From NCBI GenBank assembly GCA_031258835.1, contig JAIRMH010000235.1, forward strand, positions 1 through 44,294: DNA of 44,294 bases, in the 5' to 3' direction. A model generated the notes under the pieces. The model made no database searches. It saw nothing but the letters and a program-made list of their open reading frames with translations, and was not told the DNA's origin. The DNA is from Tannerella sp. Its GTDB lineage: Bacteria > Bacteroidota > Bacteroidia > Bacteroidales > Tannerellaceae. Below, piece after piece: positions 24,999 to 33,807 of the stretch. The first letter of the stretch is position 1. Each line of letters begins with the position of its first letter. Position numbers and translations under genes: made by a program.

Positions 24999-25029
24999 CA
25001 AATGTACATAAAATTTTCAGATTACACAC
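24999..25029 (-). promoter_or_regulatory. Promoter-like element, copy 3, before the exported thioredoxin gene
   Basis: On the minus strand it runs from GTGTG through GAAAATTTTATG to the -7 box TACATTTG (25006-24999). It aligns with copy 1 (5065-5096) at 28 of 32 positions including one gap. The -7 box is 34 bases upstream of the ATG, a normal distance. Confidence 0.65.
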
Positions 25030-25116
25030 AAACGAATAAAGATATCCGGCAAAATTCATGATTCCCGATAATCGAACATTCGGAAAACAGTTCGGATAGA
25101 TATCCGGATAAATTCA

Positions 25117-25157
25117 ATAAAAGAGAGGGCGTCCAAAAGCCTTGGACACCCTCTTTT
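25117..25157 (-). terminator. Terminator of the left SusCD operon
   Basis: A stem of about 16 pairs (25121-25136 with 25142-25157; one C/A mismatch) with a 5-base loop ends on the minus strand in CTCTCTTTTATT. The core pairs are GTCCAA/TTGGAC and GAGGG/CCCTC. The plus strand also ends in TTTT, so it may work both ways. It lies 75 bases beyond the susD stop. Confidence 0.8.
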
Positions 25158-25231
25158 CGATATGTTAAAAATACATTGGGACGATGTATTATCCCGGGCT
25201 GTTTTACGACCTGCGCCGGGACGTTTTATTG

Positions 25232-26839
25232 TTAGTAACCGTCGTTTTGTTTTAACTGCGGGTTTTTGTCGATCGTCGTTTGCGGAATCGGCAAATAACG
25301 GTTGTGCGATGCAAATTTGCGATCTTCGATTTTTTCCACGCCGGTGATCGTCGCTCTTGAATACGGGTCAGGCTCGGCATAGTTGATTGTGCCGACGACG
25401 CGGTTCAGCGGGCCGTTCATGACGGTCTCGGCAATCATCTTGCCGGAAGCATCTTTCCAGCGTACGATATCGGCGCGGCGATGTCCCTCGCCGGCAAATT
25501 CTACGCTACGTTCGCGACGTATCAGTTCGCGAAGCGTCTCTTTGCTGTTATATTTCGCACGGTCGACGGCGGGCATCCCTACCCGTTGGCGCACTTCGTC
25601 CAATGCTTCGTAAACCTCGTCGGAAGGCCCGGACAATTCATTTGACGTTTCGGCGATAGTAAGCAGCGCTTCCGCATAACGGAACACTACCTGGCAGAGG
25701 CTCGTGCTGTAAAAGTCGTTCTCGTACTGTTCCAGCGGAGCGACATATTTAGACCACGTCAATCCGGTTTTCGAAGCATTGTCGGCTGCCGTCGGGAAAT
25801 TTGGGTTTTTGCTTCCGTTGGGCAACACCTCGTCCAGCGTATTCAAAATACTACTCTGCCAATCCTGTCCGGGATACAAAACGGTCATTGCCATGCGCGG
25901 ATCCCTGTTCTTGTACGGATGCGCCGGATCGTACGCCGAAGATTCTTCCTTTGTTAATCCGTCGTTCATCTCGTACATATCAACCAGGTTCTGGCTGGGC
26001 GTCATTGACGACCAACCGCCGTCGGCATTATTAGGTAACGTCACCATCCATTCGTCCTTGAGATTTTTAAGATGTTGTACGGAAAGAATGATTTCTTCAG
26101 AATCTACGCCGGCAAGCGTAAACATATTTGCATAGTTCGGATCCAACTTGTAGATACCTAATGCTTTGATCGCTTTGGCGGCGTCTAAGGCGCGTTGATT
26201 GTCGCCCCAATACAGCGCCGAGCGCATCTTAAGGGCTAACGCCGCGCCTTTGGCTATCCGTCCGCGTGCGGCGGGGCGGTCGTTGATGTCGGCAACCGCC
26301 GCGTCTATCTCCTTATAAATGTAGTCTTTCACTTCGGCTTCCGTATTGCGTGGCGCTTTGGCCTCTTCAGCATCCTTGAAAAGGGAGATTACAGGCACGC
26401 CTCCATACCAGAAGTTCATCTTAAAATAGTCGTAAGCGAGTATCACCCGCGCCTGCGCTATGATGTCCTTTTTCCTCTTTTCGTCGGTGAAAGGTATCAG
26501 TTCTATGTTTTCCAGGAGCGTAAGGCAACGACGTATCCTTGTATAACTGTACGAAGAACTGCCGGGATTGGCGGCAGTGAGCGTGCCGTCACCGATCACC
26601 CGCCAACCTTCGTGCGTGTGATAACTGAATCCTATGTCCGATGCACAATCCCAATAGAGGAAGCCTTCTCCCCAGATCCAACCGTCGTAGCAGCCGATGA
26701 GGAATTTCTCGGCGTCATCCTCTGTTTTCCACGTAGTAGCAGGCGACAGGGCATCATAAGGGTACGTGTCAAGGAAATCGGAACAGGAACAGCACAGCAT
26801 TAAAACGGCGCTGATGTATATAAATATATTTTTTCTCAT
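25232..26839 (-). CDS. SusD/RagB family nutrient-binding outer-membrane lipoprotein (left system)
   Basis: 535 residues. SusD proteins cap SusC transporters and bind glycans or other ligands at the cell surface. The lipoprotein signal ends LMLCCSCSDFLDTYP, and the N-terminal TPR-type region includes RVILAYDYFKMNFWYGGVP. The C-terminal signature is clear: VFRYAEALLTIAETSNELSG, RRERSVEFAGEGHRRADIVRW and YLPIPQTTIDKNPQLKQN. It follows susC by 27 bases and precedes a strong terminator, so the left system ends here without a glycoside hydrolase. Substrate cannot be told from sequence. Confidence 0.94.
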   Translation of the reverse strand: MRKNIFIYISAVLMLCCSCSDFLDTYPYDALSPATTWKTEDDAEKFLIGCYDGWIWGEGFLYWDCASDIGFSYHTHEGWRVIGDGTLTAANPGSSSYSYTRIRRCLTLLENIELIPFTDEKRKKDIIAQARVILAYDYFKMNFWYGGVPVISLFKDAEEAKAPRNTEAEVKDYIYKEIDAAVADINDRPAARGRIAKGAALALKMRSALYWGDNQRALDAAKAIKALGIYKLDPNYANMFTLAGVDSEEIILSVQHLKNLKDEWMVTLPNNADGGWSSMTPSQNLVDMYEMNDGLTKEESSAYDPAHPYKNRDPRMAMTVLYPGQDWQSSILNTLDEVLPNGSKNPNFPTAADNASKTGLTWSKYVAPLEQYENDFYSTSLCQVVFRYAEALLTIAETSNELSGPSDEVYEALDEVRQRVGMPAVDRAKYNSKETLRELIRRERSVEFAGEGHRRADIVRWKDASGKMIAETVMNGPLNRVVGTINYAEPDPYSRATITGVEKIEDRKFASHNRYLPIPQTTIDKNPQLKQNDGY

Positions 26840-26866
26840 GATCTTTATTAATTAAGCGGTTACTAA

Positions 26867-29800
26867 TTAAAATGTTATATTCACTCCAAAAGAATGAGTT
26901 TTAATAAGCGGATAGGACGAGCCACGCTCGCTGGATGTTTCCGGGTCCAGGCTGATAGGCATGGCGTCCAGCGTAAATACGTTTTCTGCCGAATAATAAA
27001 CGCGCAATCTTGATATTCCGCTGCTCTTCATCAATTGAGGAGGCACGTTATAACCGACCTGCAGATTTTTCAGGCGCAGGTAGCTCGTGTTTTGCAGCCA
27101 GAAAGTAGACATCACATTCTGTGGATAGCTGTTGGAGTTAACATCATTCCAGATACGCGGCATTTTGGCGTCTTTGTTTTCGGACGTCCAGGCATCTAAC
27201 CAGATAGAGGCAGGGTGAGAGGTGTCGCCGCGGAAAGCGCCGAACACTTCCACATTGTAAATCCGGGCAACCTTTGCCGCTCCTGTGAATATCGTGGCAA
27301 AATCGAAATTTTTGTAGCCGAGATTCAGGTTAAAGCCATAAACATAGGCCGGATTAGTGGAATTGCAGATCACACGGTCATCACCGTCTATCTTGCCGTC
27401 GTTATTGGTGTCGACATATTTGATATCGCCGGCCTTGAAAGGGCGGGAGAAGAGCGTAGTGCCTGTGGATGCGTTATATTTGGCAGCAAAAGCGTCCGCT
27501 TCTTCCGGCGACTGAAAAAAACCGTCGGCCTGATATACGTAAAAAGAAGAAATAGGATGTCCGATCTGCCGGATCAAATAGCTGTCTATCATGCGTTCAA
27601 CGCCACCAAGGTTCAGAATTTCGTTTTTATTATACGAGAAATTGCCGGTAGCCGACAAGCGCCAGTCGCCCCAGCTATTGTTGTAACTTAAACCGAGTTC
27701 AACACCCCTGTTTCGCATGGCGCCTACATTGTCTTTATAAGAGCCTAAAGCAAATTCTTCCGGAGCAGGCACATCCATGATGATATCGGTCGTTTTGCGG
27801 TCGTAGATATCTATGGTTGCGTCAATATGATTTAAGAGGCCGATGTCCAGCCCTATACCATAAGTGCGCGCCTTTTCCCACGATATGGTTTCGATGTGGA
27901 AATCACTCTGGTAATATCCGCTTTGCAGCGTACCGCCAAAGGGATAGGAAGCGCCCAAATTGTACGTATTCAGGTATGGATAATAATCGTTCAAACTATC
28001 CTGATTTCCCAGTAATCCCCATGAGGCGCGGATTTTCAGGTTGTGCATCCATTCTTTAGCGTTTTCCGCAAAACCTTCTTCGCTTAACCGCCACGCCGCA
28101 GAGAAAGAGGGGAAATATCCCCAGCGGTTTTTCGGCGCAAAGCGGGAAGAGGCATCGGCGCGGAAGTTCACTTCCGCGATATATTTACCCGCATAATCAT
28201 AGTTGATGCGTCCGAATCCCGAAAGCATAGCCAATGAACGGGTATAACCGCTGTTGGTTTGCGTCGAGGTCGTACCGGCGTTGAGGTCGGTAAGGTCGTT
28301 GTTCGGGAAGTTCTTACGGCTCATACTGTTTTCGATGTTGTTGTATTTTTCCGTATGCCATCCCAGCAATACCTTTACGCCGTGCATACCGAAACGTTTA
28401 TCATAATTCAGCAGTACGTCGAAATTGGTGCGATCCCAGAGATAATAGCGTTCGTCAAGGGAGTTCGGACCGTGATATTTGTTCGGATTATACTGTATAT
28501 CTTTCAAGAAACTTTTATAATGCTGGATATTACCGGTATAAGAGCCTTGGATGGTAGCTATCATCCCGTCGAAAAACTTATAATCGGCGGAAAGAATGCC
28601 GGTAAAATTCTGGTTATACCGGTCGACGGTCTGCCCGAGATCCAGCCAGGCAATCGGATTCCCGTCGGAAACCGTTCCGTAAGAGCCGTCTTCGTTTTTG
28701 TATGGAATCCACGGAGCGATAAGATTCAATTGCCGGATGATCTGGTCGGAACCGCCTCCTACATAACTGTTGGTCGGATCTTTATAATCATTTTTAATGT
28801 AAGCCATTTTCAGCCTTACCGTTAAACGGTCTGACAATTTGATATCAAGATTAGTACGTCCGTTGAACTGCTGTCTTTCGGCGTTCGGCAAAATGCCTTT
28901 TTGCTGCAAGAACCCAACCGATGCCATATATTGAACTGTTTCAATACCTCCGCTGATATTCACATTATGATGATGTTGAAGTCCGTTCCGGTAGGCAAGA
29001 TCATACCAGTCGGTGTTTGGGTGGCCGTACGGGTCTGAGCCGTCCTGGAATTTCCGGATATCGTCGGTCGACCAGCGTTCGGCTTTTCCGTCGTCCGACA
29101 GCGCTTTGTTGAGCAAGGTGGCGTAATCGGCAGAGTTCAGCCGTTCAATCATCTGCGTAGGTTTTTGAATGCCGACATAAGCGTTGTAGTTTATTCGTGG
29201 TTCACCGGTTTTTCCGCGTTTTGTAGTGACAAGAATGACGCCGTTTGAAGCTTTCGATCCATAGATAGCAGCCGAAGATGCATCTTTCAATACGGAGATA
29301 TTTTCAATATCATTCGGGTCAAGGGAATTTAATGTTCCGCTTTCTATCCCGTCTATCAGGATATACGGATCGGCGGTATTGAGTGTTCCCACGCCGCGTA
29401 CGCGTATCGTAGCGTTATCCAGCCCCGGACGCCCCTCGCCTGATAAAACCGTTACGCCCGGCATCAGACCCTGTATGGCGGATGAGATATTCTGTATCGG
29501 ACGGTTTGACAATATTTTACTGTCTATCTGCGCTACAGAGCCGGAGAGGTTGACTTTCTTTTGTATGCCGTAACCGACGACCACCACTTCTTCGAGCGCC
29601 TGATCGTTTTCCGACAGTTTGACAAGGATCAGGCGATCGCTATTGCCTGCGACTATTTCCTGTGTGAGATAGCCGACATAAGAAATAACCAATACGGGAT
29701 TGGACGAGGTTGTCGATAAGTTAAAATGACCGTCTACGTCGCTTGTCGTTCCTGTCGTTGTCCCTTTTATGATTATATTCGCTCCAATAACCGGCTCGTT

Positions 29801-30229
29801 CATGTCGTCCGTTATGATTCCTCTTATCGTTCTTGATTGTTGCTGAACGGTTGTTTCCATAGCGGGTTCTTTTTGCGAGATGAATATTTGCCGGTCGTCA
29901 ATGACGTAAGTGTTATCGGTCGATTCAAATAAGCGGTCTAAAATTTTGTCAACCGTTTTGTTCTTCGCACGAATACTTACGATGCGATCTATATCCAAAA
30001 CATCATCGTAATAAAAGAAGATATATTCGCTGTTTTTTTCTATCTCATCAAAAACTTCTTTTACCGATTTGTTATTTAATGAAATAGATAAGCGGGTCGA
30101 TTGAGAATATGTCACAGTGGCGCTGCTTGCTCCTATCCCTATGAACAAAAAGATAAGCAATAATCTCATAATTCTTATTGTTTTTTTTACATTAGCGCTA
30201 AACAGGCTATTTTTTAATAGATTTGTCAT
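26867..30229 (-). CDS. SusC/RagA family TonB-linked outer-membrane transporter with STN domain (left system)
   Basis: 1120 residues. After a signal peptide, an STN signalling domain spans about 45-115 (LSISLNNKSVKEVFDEIEKN, FYYDDVLDIDRIVSI), typical of transporters that talk to a FecR anti-sigma. A carboxypeptidase-regulatory domain follows (~133-210; IRGIITDDMNEPVIGANIII), then the SusC signature plug segment (EEVVVVGYGIQKKVNLSGSV; ISVLKDASSAAIYGSKASNG) and a beta-barrel ending in FGVNITF. It imports large ligands with SusD using TonB energy. Upstream lie fecR and an ECF sigma gene. The 129-bp gap before it contains a candidate antisense RNA whose -7 box overlaps this gene's start. Confidence 0.95.
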   Translation of the reverse strand: MTNLLKNSLFSANVKKTIRIMRLLLIFLFIGIGASSATVTYSQSTRLSISLNNKSVKEVFDEIEKNSEYIFFYYDDVLDIDRIVSIRAKNKTVDKILDRLFESTDNTYVIDDRQIFISQKEPAMETTVQQQSRTIRGIITDDMNEPVIGANIIIKGTTTGTTSDVDGHFNLSTTSSNPVLVISYVGYLTQEIVAGNSDRLILVKLSENDQALEEVVVVGYGIQKKVNLSGSVAQIDSKILSNRPIQNISSAIQGLMPGVTVLSGEGRPGLDNATIRVRGVGTLNTADPYILIDGIESGTLNSLDPNDIENISVLKDASSAAIYGSKASNGVILVTTKRGKTGEPRINYNAYVGIQKPTQMIERLNSADYATLLNKALSDDGKAERWSTDDIRKFQDGSDPYGHPNTDWYDLAYRNGLQHHHNVNISGGIETVQYMASVGFLQQKGILPNAERQQFNGRTNLDIKLSDRLTVRLKMAYIKNDYKDPTNSYVGGGSDQIIRQLNLIAPWIPYKNEDGSYGTVSDGNPIAWLDLGQTVDRYNQNFTGILSADYKFFDGMIATIQGSYTGNIQHYKSFLKDIQYNPNKYHGPNSLDERYYLWDRTNFDVLLNYDKRFGMHGVKVLLGWHTEKYNNIENSMSRKNFPNNDLTDLNAGTTSTQTNSGYTRSLAMLSGFGRINYDYAGKYIAEVNFRADASSRFAPKNRWGYFPSFSAAWRLSEEGFAENAKEWMHNLKIRASWGLLGNQDSLNDYYPYLNTYNLGASYPFGGTLQSGYYQSDFHIETISWEKARTYGIGLDIGLLNHIDATIDIYDRKTTDIIMDVPAPEEFALGSYKDNVGAMRNRGVELGLSYNNSWGDWRLSATGNFSYNKNEILNLGGVERMIDSYLIRQIGHPISSFYVYQADGFFQSPEEADAFAAKYNASTGTTLFSRPFKAGDIKYVDTNNDGKIDGDDRVICNSTNPAYVYGFNLNLGYKNFDFATIFTGAAKVARIYNVEVFGAFRGDTSHPASIWLDAWTSENKDAKMPRIWNDVNSNSYPQNVMSTFWLQNTSYLRLKNLQVGYNVPPQLMKSSGISRLRVYYSAENVFTLDAMPISLDPETSSERGSSYPLIKTHSFGVNITF

Positions 30230-30241
30230 ACATTTGTACTG

Positions 30242-30315
30242 ATTTTAGTTAATAACTCTTTTTTGATTTTAAAGTCACTACCGGATGATATGGAGGTATC
30301 GTCCGGTTTTTTTTA
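30242..30315 (+). ncRNA. Candidate antisense small RNA opposite the left susC leader (DonS-like)
   Basis: On the plus strand, opposite the operon, a -7 box TACATTTG (30229-30236) overlaps the susC start region. Transcription would begin near 30242. A strong intrinsic terminator follows: ACCGGATGATA (30280-30290) pairs with TATCGTCCGGT (30297-30307) as 11 pairs with one G-U, a 6-base loop, then eight T (30307-30314). The RNA would be about 73 nt, fully complementary to the susC leader. DonS RNAs of Bacteroides fragilis have this size and location and repress their SusC operon. No -33 box is seen; expression is inference. Confidence 0.6.
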
Positions 30316-30358
30316 TATCGAGGTGTCATATCCGGTTTTTATCCATAGGCAAATAGTT

Positions 30359-31591
30359 TTATTTGTGAATAATCAAGTATTTATCGTTATCAAATTGATA
30401 GTTGACGGGCGCGGTATGCGAGATTCCTCTCAGCACGCTATTTAAGTCATCTTTCAAGTCTAATTTGCCCGAACATTTCAAATGTGCGACTTCCGGCATG
30501 CAGGAGATGTCTTTTCCGTAATAACGCGACAGGCGTTTCATGATCACCTCCAACCGTTCGCTTTTGTATTGGTACATGCCCGTTTTCCACGATGTGAAAT
30601 ATTCGACGTTTACCTTTTCAACGTGAGAATTTCCGTTTTCCGAAATATACATTTCATTAGGGGATAAAACGGTTTCGGCGTTGTCTCGCGAATGTACCCT
30701 GACGGACCCGGATATTAAGACAATATGTTGATTCGTATCATTTTCATATGCCATTATATTGAATGATGTTCCTAATACGTTCACGCTAAATTTTTTGGAT
30801 TTTACAATAAACGGACGCGTTTTATCAACGGATACTTCGAGATACGCTTCTCCGTCCACATAAATCTCCCTTTTGTCTTCCGTGAAGTTCGCCGGATAGA
30901 CGATGCGCGTACCGGCGTTCACCCACATTTTACTGCCGTCTTCAAAGGTAAGCATCGAACGTTTACCTTTCGGTACAATCAATTGATGATAGATTATTCC
31001 GGGGAGTTCGGTCTGTTTTTTTATCAACATCTTATCCTGATTATTTATGGCAACACCCTCATGGTCGTGCATAATATCGGCTTCCGCACCGTCAACTGCA
31101 ACGACTTCCTCGTTTGCCAGAATGATCTGGATTTCGTCGACCGGATCCTTCGGCGCTTTTACCGTTTCGATGGAATGAGGCATCGTGTCGTTCGGTTGGT
31201 TTTTCGTGTCGCCGGTTGTCAACTTGCCGTATATGAAAAACAACAGTAATACGACAGCGATGTTGCCCAGCGTCCACATGAGAATACGCTTTTTCTTCCG
31301 GTTTTTCTTTCGGCGCTCAATCTGCCTGTTTATTTTCTTAATATCATCCCATAGTAAATCAATTTCGTCGGAGGGAATAATATCTGTTCGCGTTTGCAAT
31401 GAGTCGATGATGTAACATGCCTGGTCATAATTCCCCCGGCTGACATTTTTTTGCCGTAAGGCTTCCGTCCAGAAACGCTCCGATTCTTTTGAAGGGTTCG
31501 CTTTGGAGTGGATGAAATAGTCATCTTGCAGCAACTCTTCTACCGAGTATTGTTTATATTTATGATGGTCTATATTTTTTATTACGTGCAT
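30359..31591 (-). CDS. FecR-family anti-sigma factor (left system)
   Basis: 410 residues from the ATG at 31591; the frame opens earlier at a TTG right after the sigma stop, which is less likely. A cytoplasmic N-terminal part (~125 residues) binds the sigma factor and carries a basic stretch (RRKKNRKKKRI) before one membrane segment (MWTLGNIAVVLLLFFIYG). The periplasmic FecR domain has LTFEDGSKMWVNAGTRIVYP and GEAYLEVSVDKTRPFIVKS, with NVLGTSFNIMAY; a DUF4974 domain ends the protein. It holds the sigma factor inactive until SusC signals through its STN domain. It lies 21 bases after the sigma stop and 129 bases before susC. Confidence 0.93.
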   Translation of the reverse strand: MHVIKNIDHHKYKQYSVEELLQDDYFIHSKANPSKESERFWTEALRQKNVSRGNYDQACYIIDSLQTRTDIIPSDEIDLLWDDIKKINRQIERRKKNRKKKRILMWTLGNIAVVLLLFFIYGKLTTGDTKNQPNDTMPHSIETVKAPKDPVDEIQIILANEEVVAVDGAEADIMHDHEGVAINNQDKMLIKKQTELPGIIYHQLIVPKGKRSMLTFEDGSKMWVNAGTRIVYPANFTEDKREIYVDGEAYLEVSVDKTRPFIVKSKKFSVNVLGTSFNIMAYENDTNQHIVLISGSVRVHSRDNAETVLSPNEMYISENGNSHVEKVNVEYFTSWKTGMYQYKSERLEVIMKRLSRYYGKDISCMPEVAHLKCSGKLDLKDDLNSVLRGISHTAPVNYQFDNDKYLIIHK

Positions 31592-31612
31592 TTTGATTAT
31601 TTTATAGTTCAA

Positions 31613-32221
31613 TTATTGAGATTCGGAACGCATTTTTTTGATAAAAGCCTTTTGTTTTTCTTTTTCGGCAAGCGCCGAACGTAATTTTTTTATAGAACGT
31701 TGCAACAAGTTTTGTACCGATTGATAATTCATATCCATAATTTCGCCGATGTGATTCAGTTTTAATCCTTTTGTATAACGGTAGTAGATCACTTCTTTCT
31801 GGCGTGGAGTGAGCGTTTCCAATACTTTATTGATTTTATTTCTGCGTTCCTGCTCCAGTTCGTTCTCTATCCATTCGTCTTCGATGGTGTATTCAACTGT
31901 AAAAACAGGTTCTATGGTGTCCATCTTATATAAAGATTTGTCTTTTTCAAAAACGTTGAACAGGATGTTTTTAAGAGCGATGAAAAGATAAAGTTTTACA
32001 TTGTCCGTACAACTCAGGTTTGAACGGTTGCTGTATATTTTCACGAAAAGATCCTGAATGCAGTCTTTTATCAGTTCCTTGTCCGACGTAAAACGCATGC
32101 CGTAAGAAAAGAGTTCTTCCACATATTGCCGGTAAAGATATGAGTAAGCGTCCTCGTCTCCGGCGAGAATCTTCTCCCATAACAGGCTCTCATCAATGGT
32201 ATAAACGTTTCGAGTAGACAT
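31613..32221 (-). CDS. ECF-type RNA polymerase sigma factor (left system)
   Basis: 202 residues. Region 2 covers about 25-95 (DAYSYLYRQYVEELFSYGMR, IKDCIQDLFVKIYSNRSNL), and region 4 about 130-190 (TLTPRQKEVIYYRYTKGLKL, NYQSVQNLLQRSIKKLR). This is the Bacteroidales sigma-70 family linked to FecR and SusC. It should direct transcription of the susCD genes when released from the anti-sigma. A basic, Lys-rich tail (EKEKQKAFIKKMRS) follows. It is the first gene of its operon; an inverted repeat lies 73 bases upstream. Confidence 0.94.
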   Translation of the reverse strand: MSTRNVYTIDESLLWEKILAGDEDAYSYLYRQYVEELFSYGMRFTSDKELIKDCIQDLFVKIYSNRSNLSCTDNVKLYLFIALKNILFNVFEKDKSLYKMDTIEPVFTVEYTIEDEWIENELEQERRNKINKVLETLTPRQKEVIYYRYTKGLKLNHIGEIMDMNYQSVQNLLQRSIKKLRSALAEKEKQKAFIKKMRSESQ

Positions 32222-32293
32222 ATTTCAGGTTTTTATTGGCGTCAAATATTGCATGTTATATTTCCGATCAGGCATTTTTAGCGTGAGCAACCT

Positions 32294-32328
32294 GCTTGGA
32301 CAAACATATTGTCTATGTTCGTCCAAGC
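32294..32328 (-). promoter_or_regulatory. 15-bp inverted repeat upstream of the left ECF sigma gene
   Basis: GCTTGGAC (32294-32301) pairs with GTCCAAGC (32321-32328), and after one mismatch AACATA pairs with TATGTT around a 5-base loop. No T-run follows on either strand, so it is unlikely to be a terminator. Its place upstream of the sigma gene suits a dimeric regulator operator or a structured leader. Confidence 0.6.
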
Positions 32329-32582
32329 AAATCAATCGCGCAATCTTTGTAATATAGTTCATATAAATTACTTTATATAGAAAACAGCTGTAAAATTAAA
32401 ACATACTCACTTTTGTGAAAATTTTTATGTATGTTAAAAAACATATTCCCAATTTTTCTTATTCCTGAAACTAAAAACCGGAAAACAAAAACACGGATAG
32501 AACAGATCTCGGACTGAATAGCATATCAAAAAAAAAGATTTAGCTTTTACGGTAATTTTTTTACAGCATCAAAAATATTTGA

Positions 32583-32590
32583 TAATTTTG
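32583..32590 (+). promoter_or_regulatory. -7 box of nuclease copy 2
   Basis: TAATTTTG matches TAnnTTTG 33 bases before the ATG. The upstream region is A/T-rich but has no exact TTTG at 18-21 bp. Confidence 0.45.
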
Positions 32591-32623
32591 TAGCCTGTAA
32601 TAACATAACGAAGATAAAGAAAT

Positions 32624-33688
32624 ATGGAAACAAAAGACGTAAGCAGAAAATCAGTAAAACGGTTTATCATCGCGAATCCGATATACGATACGGTGTTTAA
32701 ACGCTTGATGGAAAATCGGCGGATAGCGAAATTTTTTATCAGTGCCATACTCGAACAGCCCATAGAGGACTTACAGGTACTGCCGCAAGAGTTCTCATAT
32801 AAACTTGACGAGACGAAAGTGCCGGACAGAGACAGGGACAATGGAAAAGAGAAAGACGGGGAGAAAGACAACGCTCAGTATTTTTATGCTTTCTTCCGGT
32901 TAGATTTCATGGCCACCATTCGCGACAGCAAAGGCAACCTTCGCAAGATATTGATAGAACTCCAAAAATCATGGGAAACGTTAGATGTGATACGTTTCCG
33001 GAAATATCTCGGAGAGCAGTATAAAAGAGTGGATATCATAGACGGAAAGGAGACAGTCCTGCCGATAACAACCATCTATATACTGGGCAACAATCTTGCC
33101 GAGATAGACTGTCCTTGCATTAAAGTAGGCCGTACCTACACCGACATGCTCAATAAGAAACCTATAAATACAAAGTCGAAATTTATAGAAAACCTTACCC
33201 ATAACAGTTATGTCATTCAGGCAGGCAGAATCACGGATGTGCGTTACACTACAAACCTCGATAAGTTACTCAGCATCTTTGAACAGCGGTATTTTATAAA
33301 AGAAGATTCGGTGGCAAGAAAAGAATACCCATATCAACCCGATGATGAAGATATGACACTTATCACCGATCTGCTTTACGAAATTGGAGCAGACCCCAAA
33401 GAACAAAAACAGATAGAAGATGAAGAAGAGGCTTTGCGTATTATTAACAACGTGAAAGATCCTCTTAAAAGATCACTCGAAGAGAAAGAGAAAACGATCG
33501 AAGAACAAGCCAAATCGCTCGAAGAGCAGGCTAAAACAATTGAAGAACAAGCTAAATCGCTCGAAGAAAGTAAGAAAAAACTCGAAGAACAAGCTAAATC
33601 GCTCGAAGAAAGTAAGAAAAAACTCGAAGAGCAAGCGAAAAAAATTGCAGAAGTGGAACGTCTTCTTCAGGATAAACAAATTGAATAA
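32624..33688 (+). CDS. PD-(D/E)XK nuclease family protein (Rpn/transposase-like), copy 2
   Basis: 354 residues, a clear paralogue of the protein at 157-1149. Shared blocks include IANPIYDTVFKRLMEN, PQEFSYK, RLDFMATI (Asp94), IELQKSW (Glu112-x-Gln114-Lys115), VIRFRKYLGEQYKRVD, VLPITTIYILG and THNSYVIQAGRI. Catalytic residues are intact. The last ~70 residues form a heptad-repeat coiled coil, longer than in copy 1. A charged insertion (DRDRDNGKEKDGEKDN) splits the N-terminal part. It stands alone between two head-to-head nutrient-uptake operons, with its own promoter and terminator. Function may be DNA cleavage or recombination; no flanking inverted repeats were found. Confidence 0.85.
   Translation: METKDVSRKSVKRFIIANPIYDTVFKRLMENRRIAKFFISAILEQPIEDLQVLPQEFSYKLDETKVPDRDRDNGKEKDGEKDNAQYFYAFFRLDFMATIRDSKGNLRKILIELQKSWETLDVIRFRKYLGEQYKRVDIIDGKETVLPITTIYILGNNLAEIDCPCIKVGRTYTDMLNKKPINTKSKFIENLTHNSYVIQAGRITDVRYTTNLDKLLSIFEQRYFIKEDSVARKEYPYQPDDEDMTLITDLLYEIGADPKEQKQIEDEEEALRIINNVKDPLKRSLEEKEKTIEEQAKSLEEQAKTIEEQAKSLEESKKKLEEQAKSLEESKKKLEEQAKKIAEVERLLQDKQIE
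33500..33646 (+). repeat. Seven 21-bp heptad repeats in nuclease copy 2, including a 42-bp tandem duplication
   Basis: Seven consecutive 21-bp units begin GAAGA and encode E-E-Q-A-K-S-L or E-E-S-K-K-K-L heptads. Within them 33548-33589 and 33590-33631 are a 42-bp tandem duplication that differs only at the last base, so it is recent. Unit length preserves frame and coiled-coil register. Confidence 0.9.
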
Positions 33689-33807
33689 GTTTATAGTGAA
33701 CAGCGTGTTTTGTAAACATTTATATTGTGTCGTATATCTCCGGTTCTCCGGCAGGACAAACTCGTAAATTGTCCGGATTGTGCGGCGTCATAACTATTAA
33801 TTTTAAA

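Larger units (their letters stand above)
32222..32623. other. 402-bp intergenic region between the left ECF sigma gene and nuclease copy 2
   Basis: Very AT-rich, divergent gap. It holds the inverted repeat at 32294-32328, a partial -7 match (AATATTTG on minus, near 32250) for the sigma gene, and a -7 match for the nuclease at 32583-32590. The rest shows no ORF or RNA that I can recognise. Confidence 0.6.

Noticed and set aside
30280-30315. Ordinary terminator of the left fecR gene
   Set aside because: The T-run is on the plus strand while fecR is on minus; read in the fecR direction the hairpin is preceded by A and followed by AGTGAC.
33500-33646. A CRISPR-like array
   Set aside because: The 21-bp units are in frame, have no spacers and encode a coiled coil.
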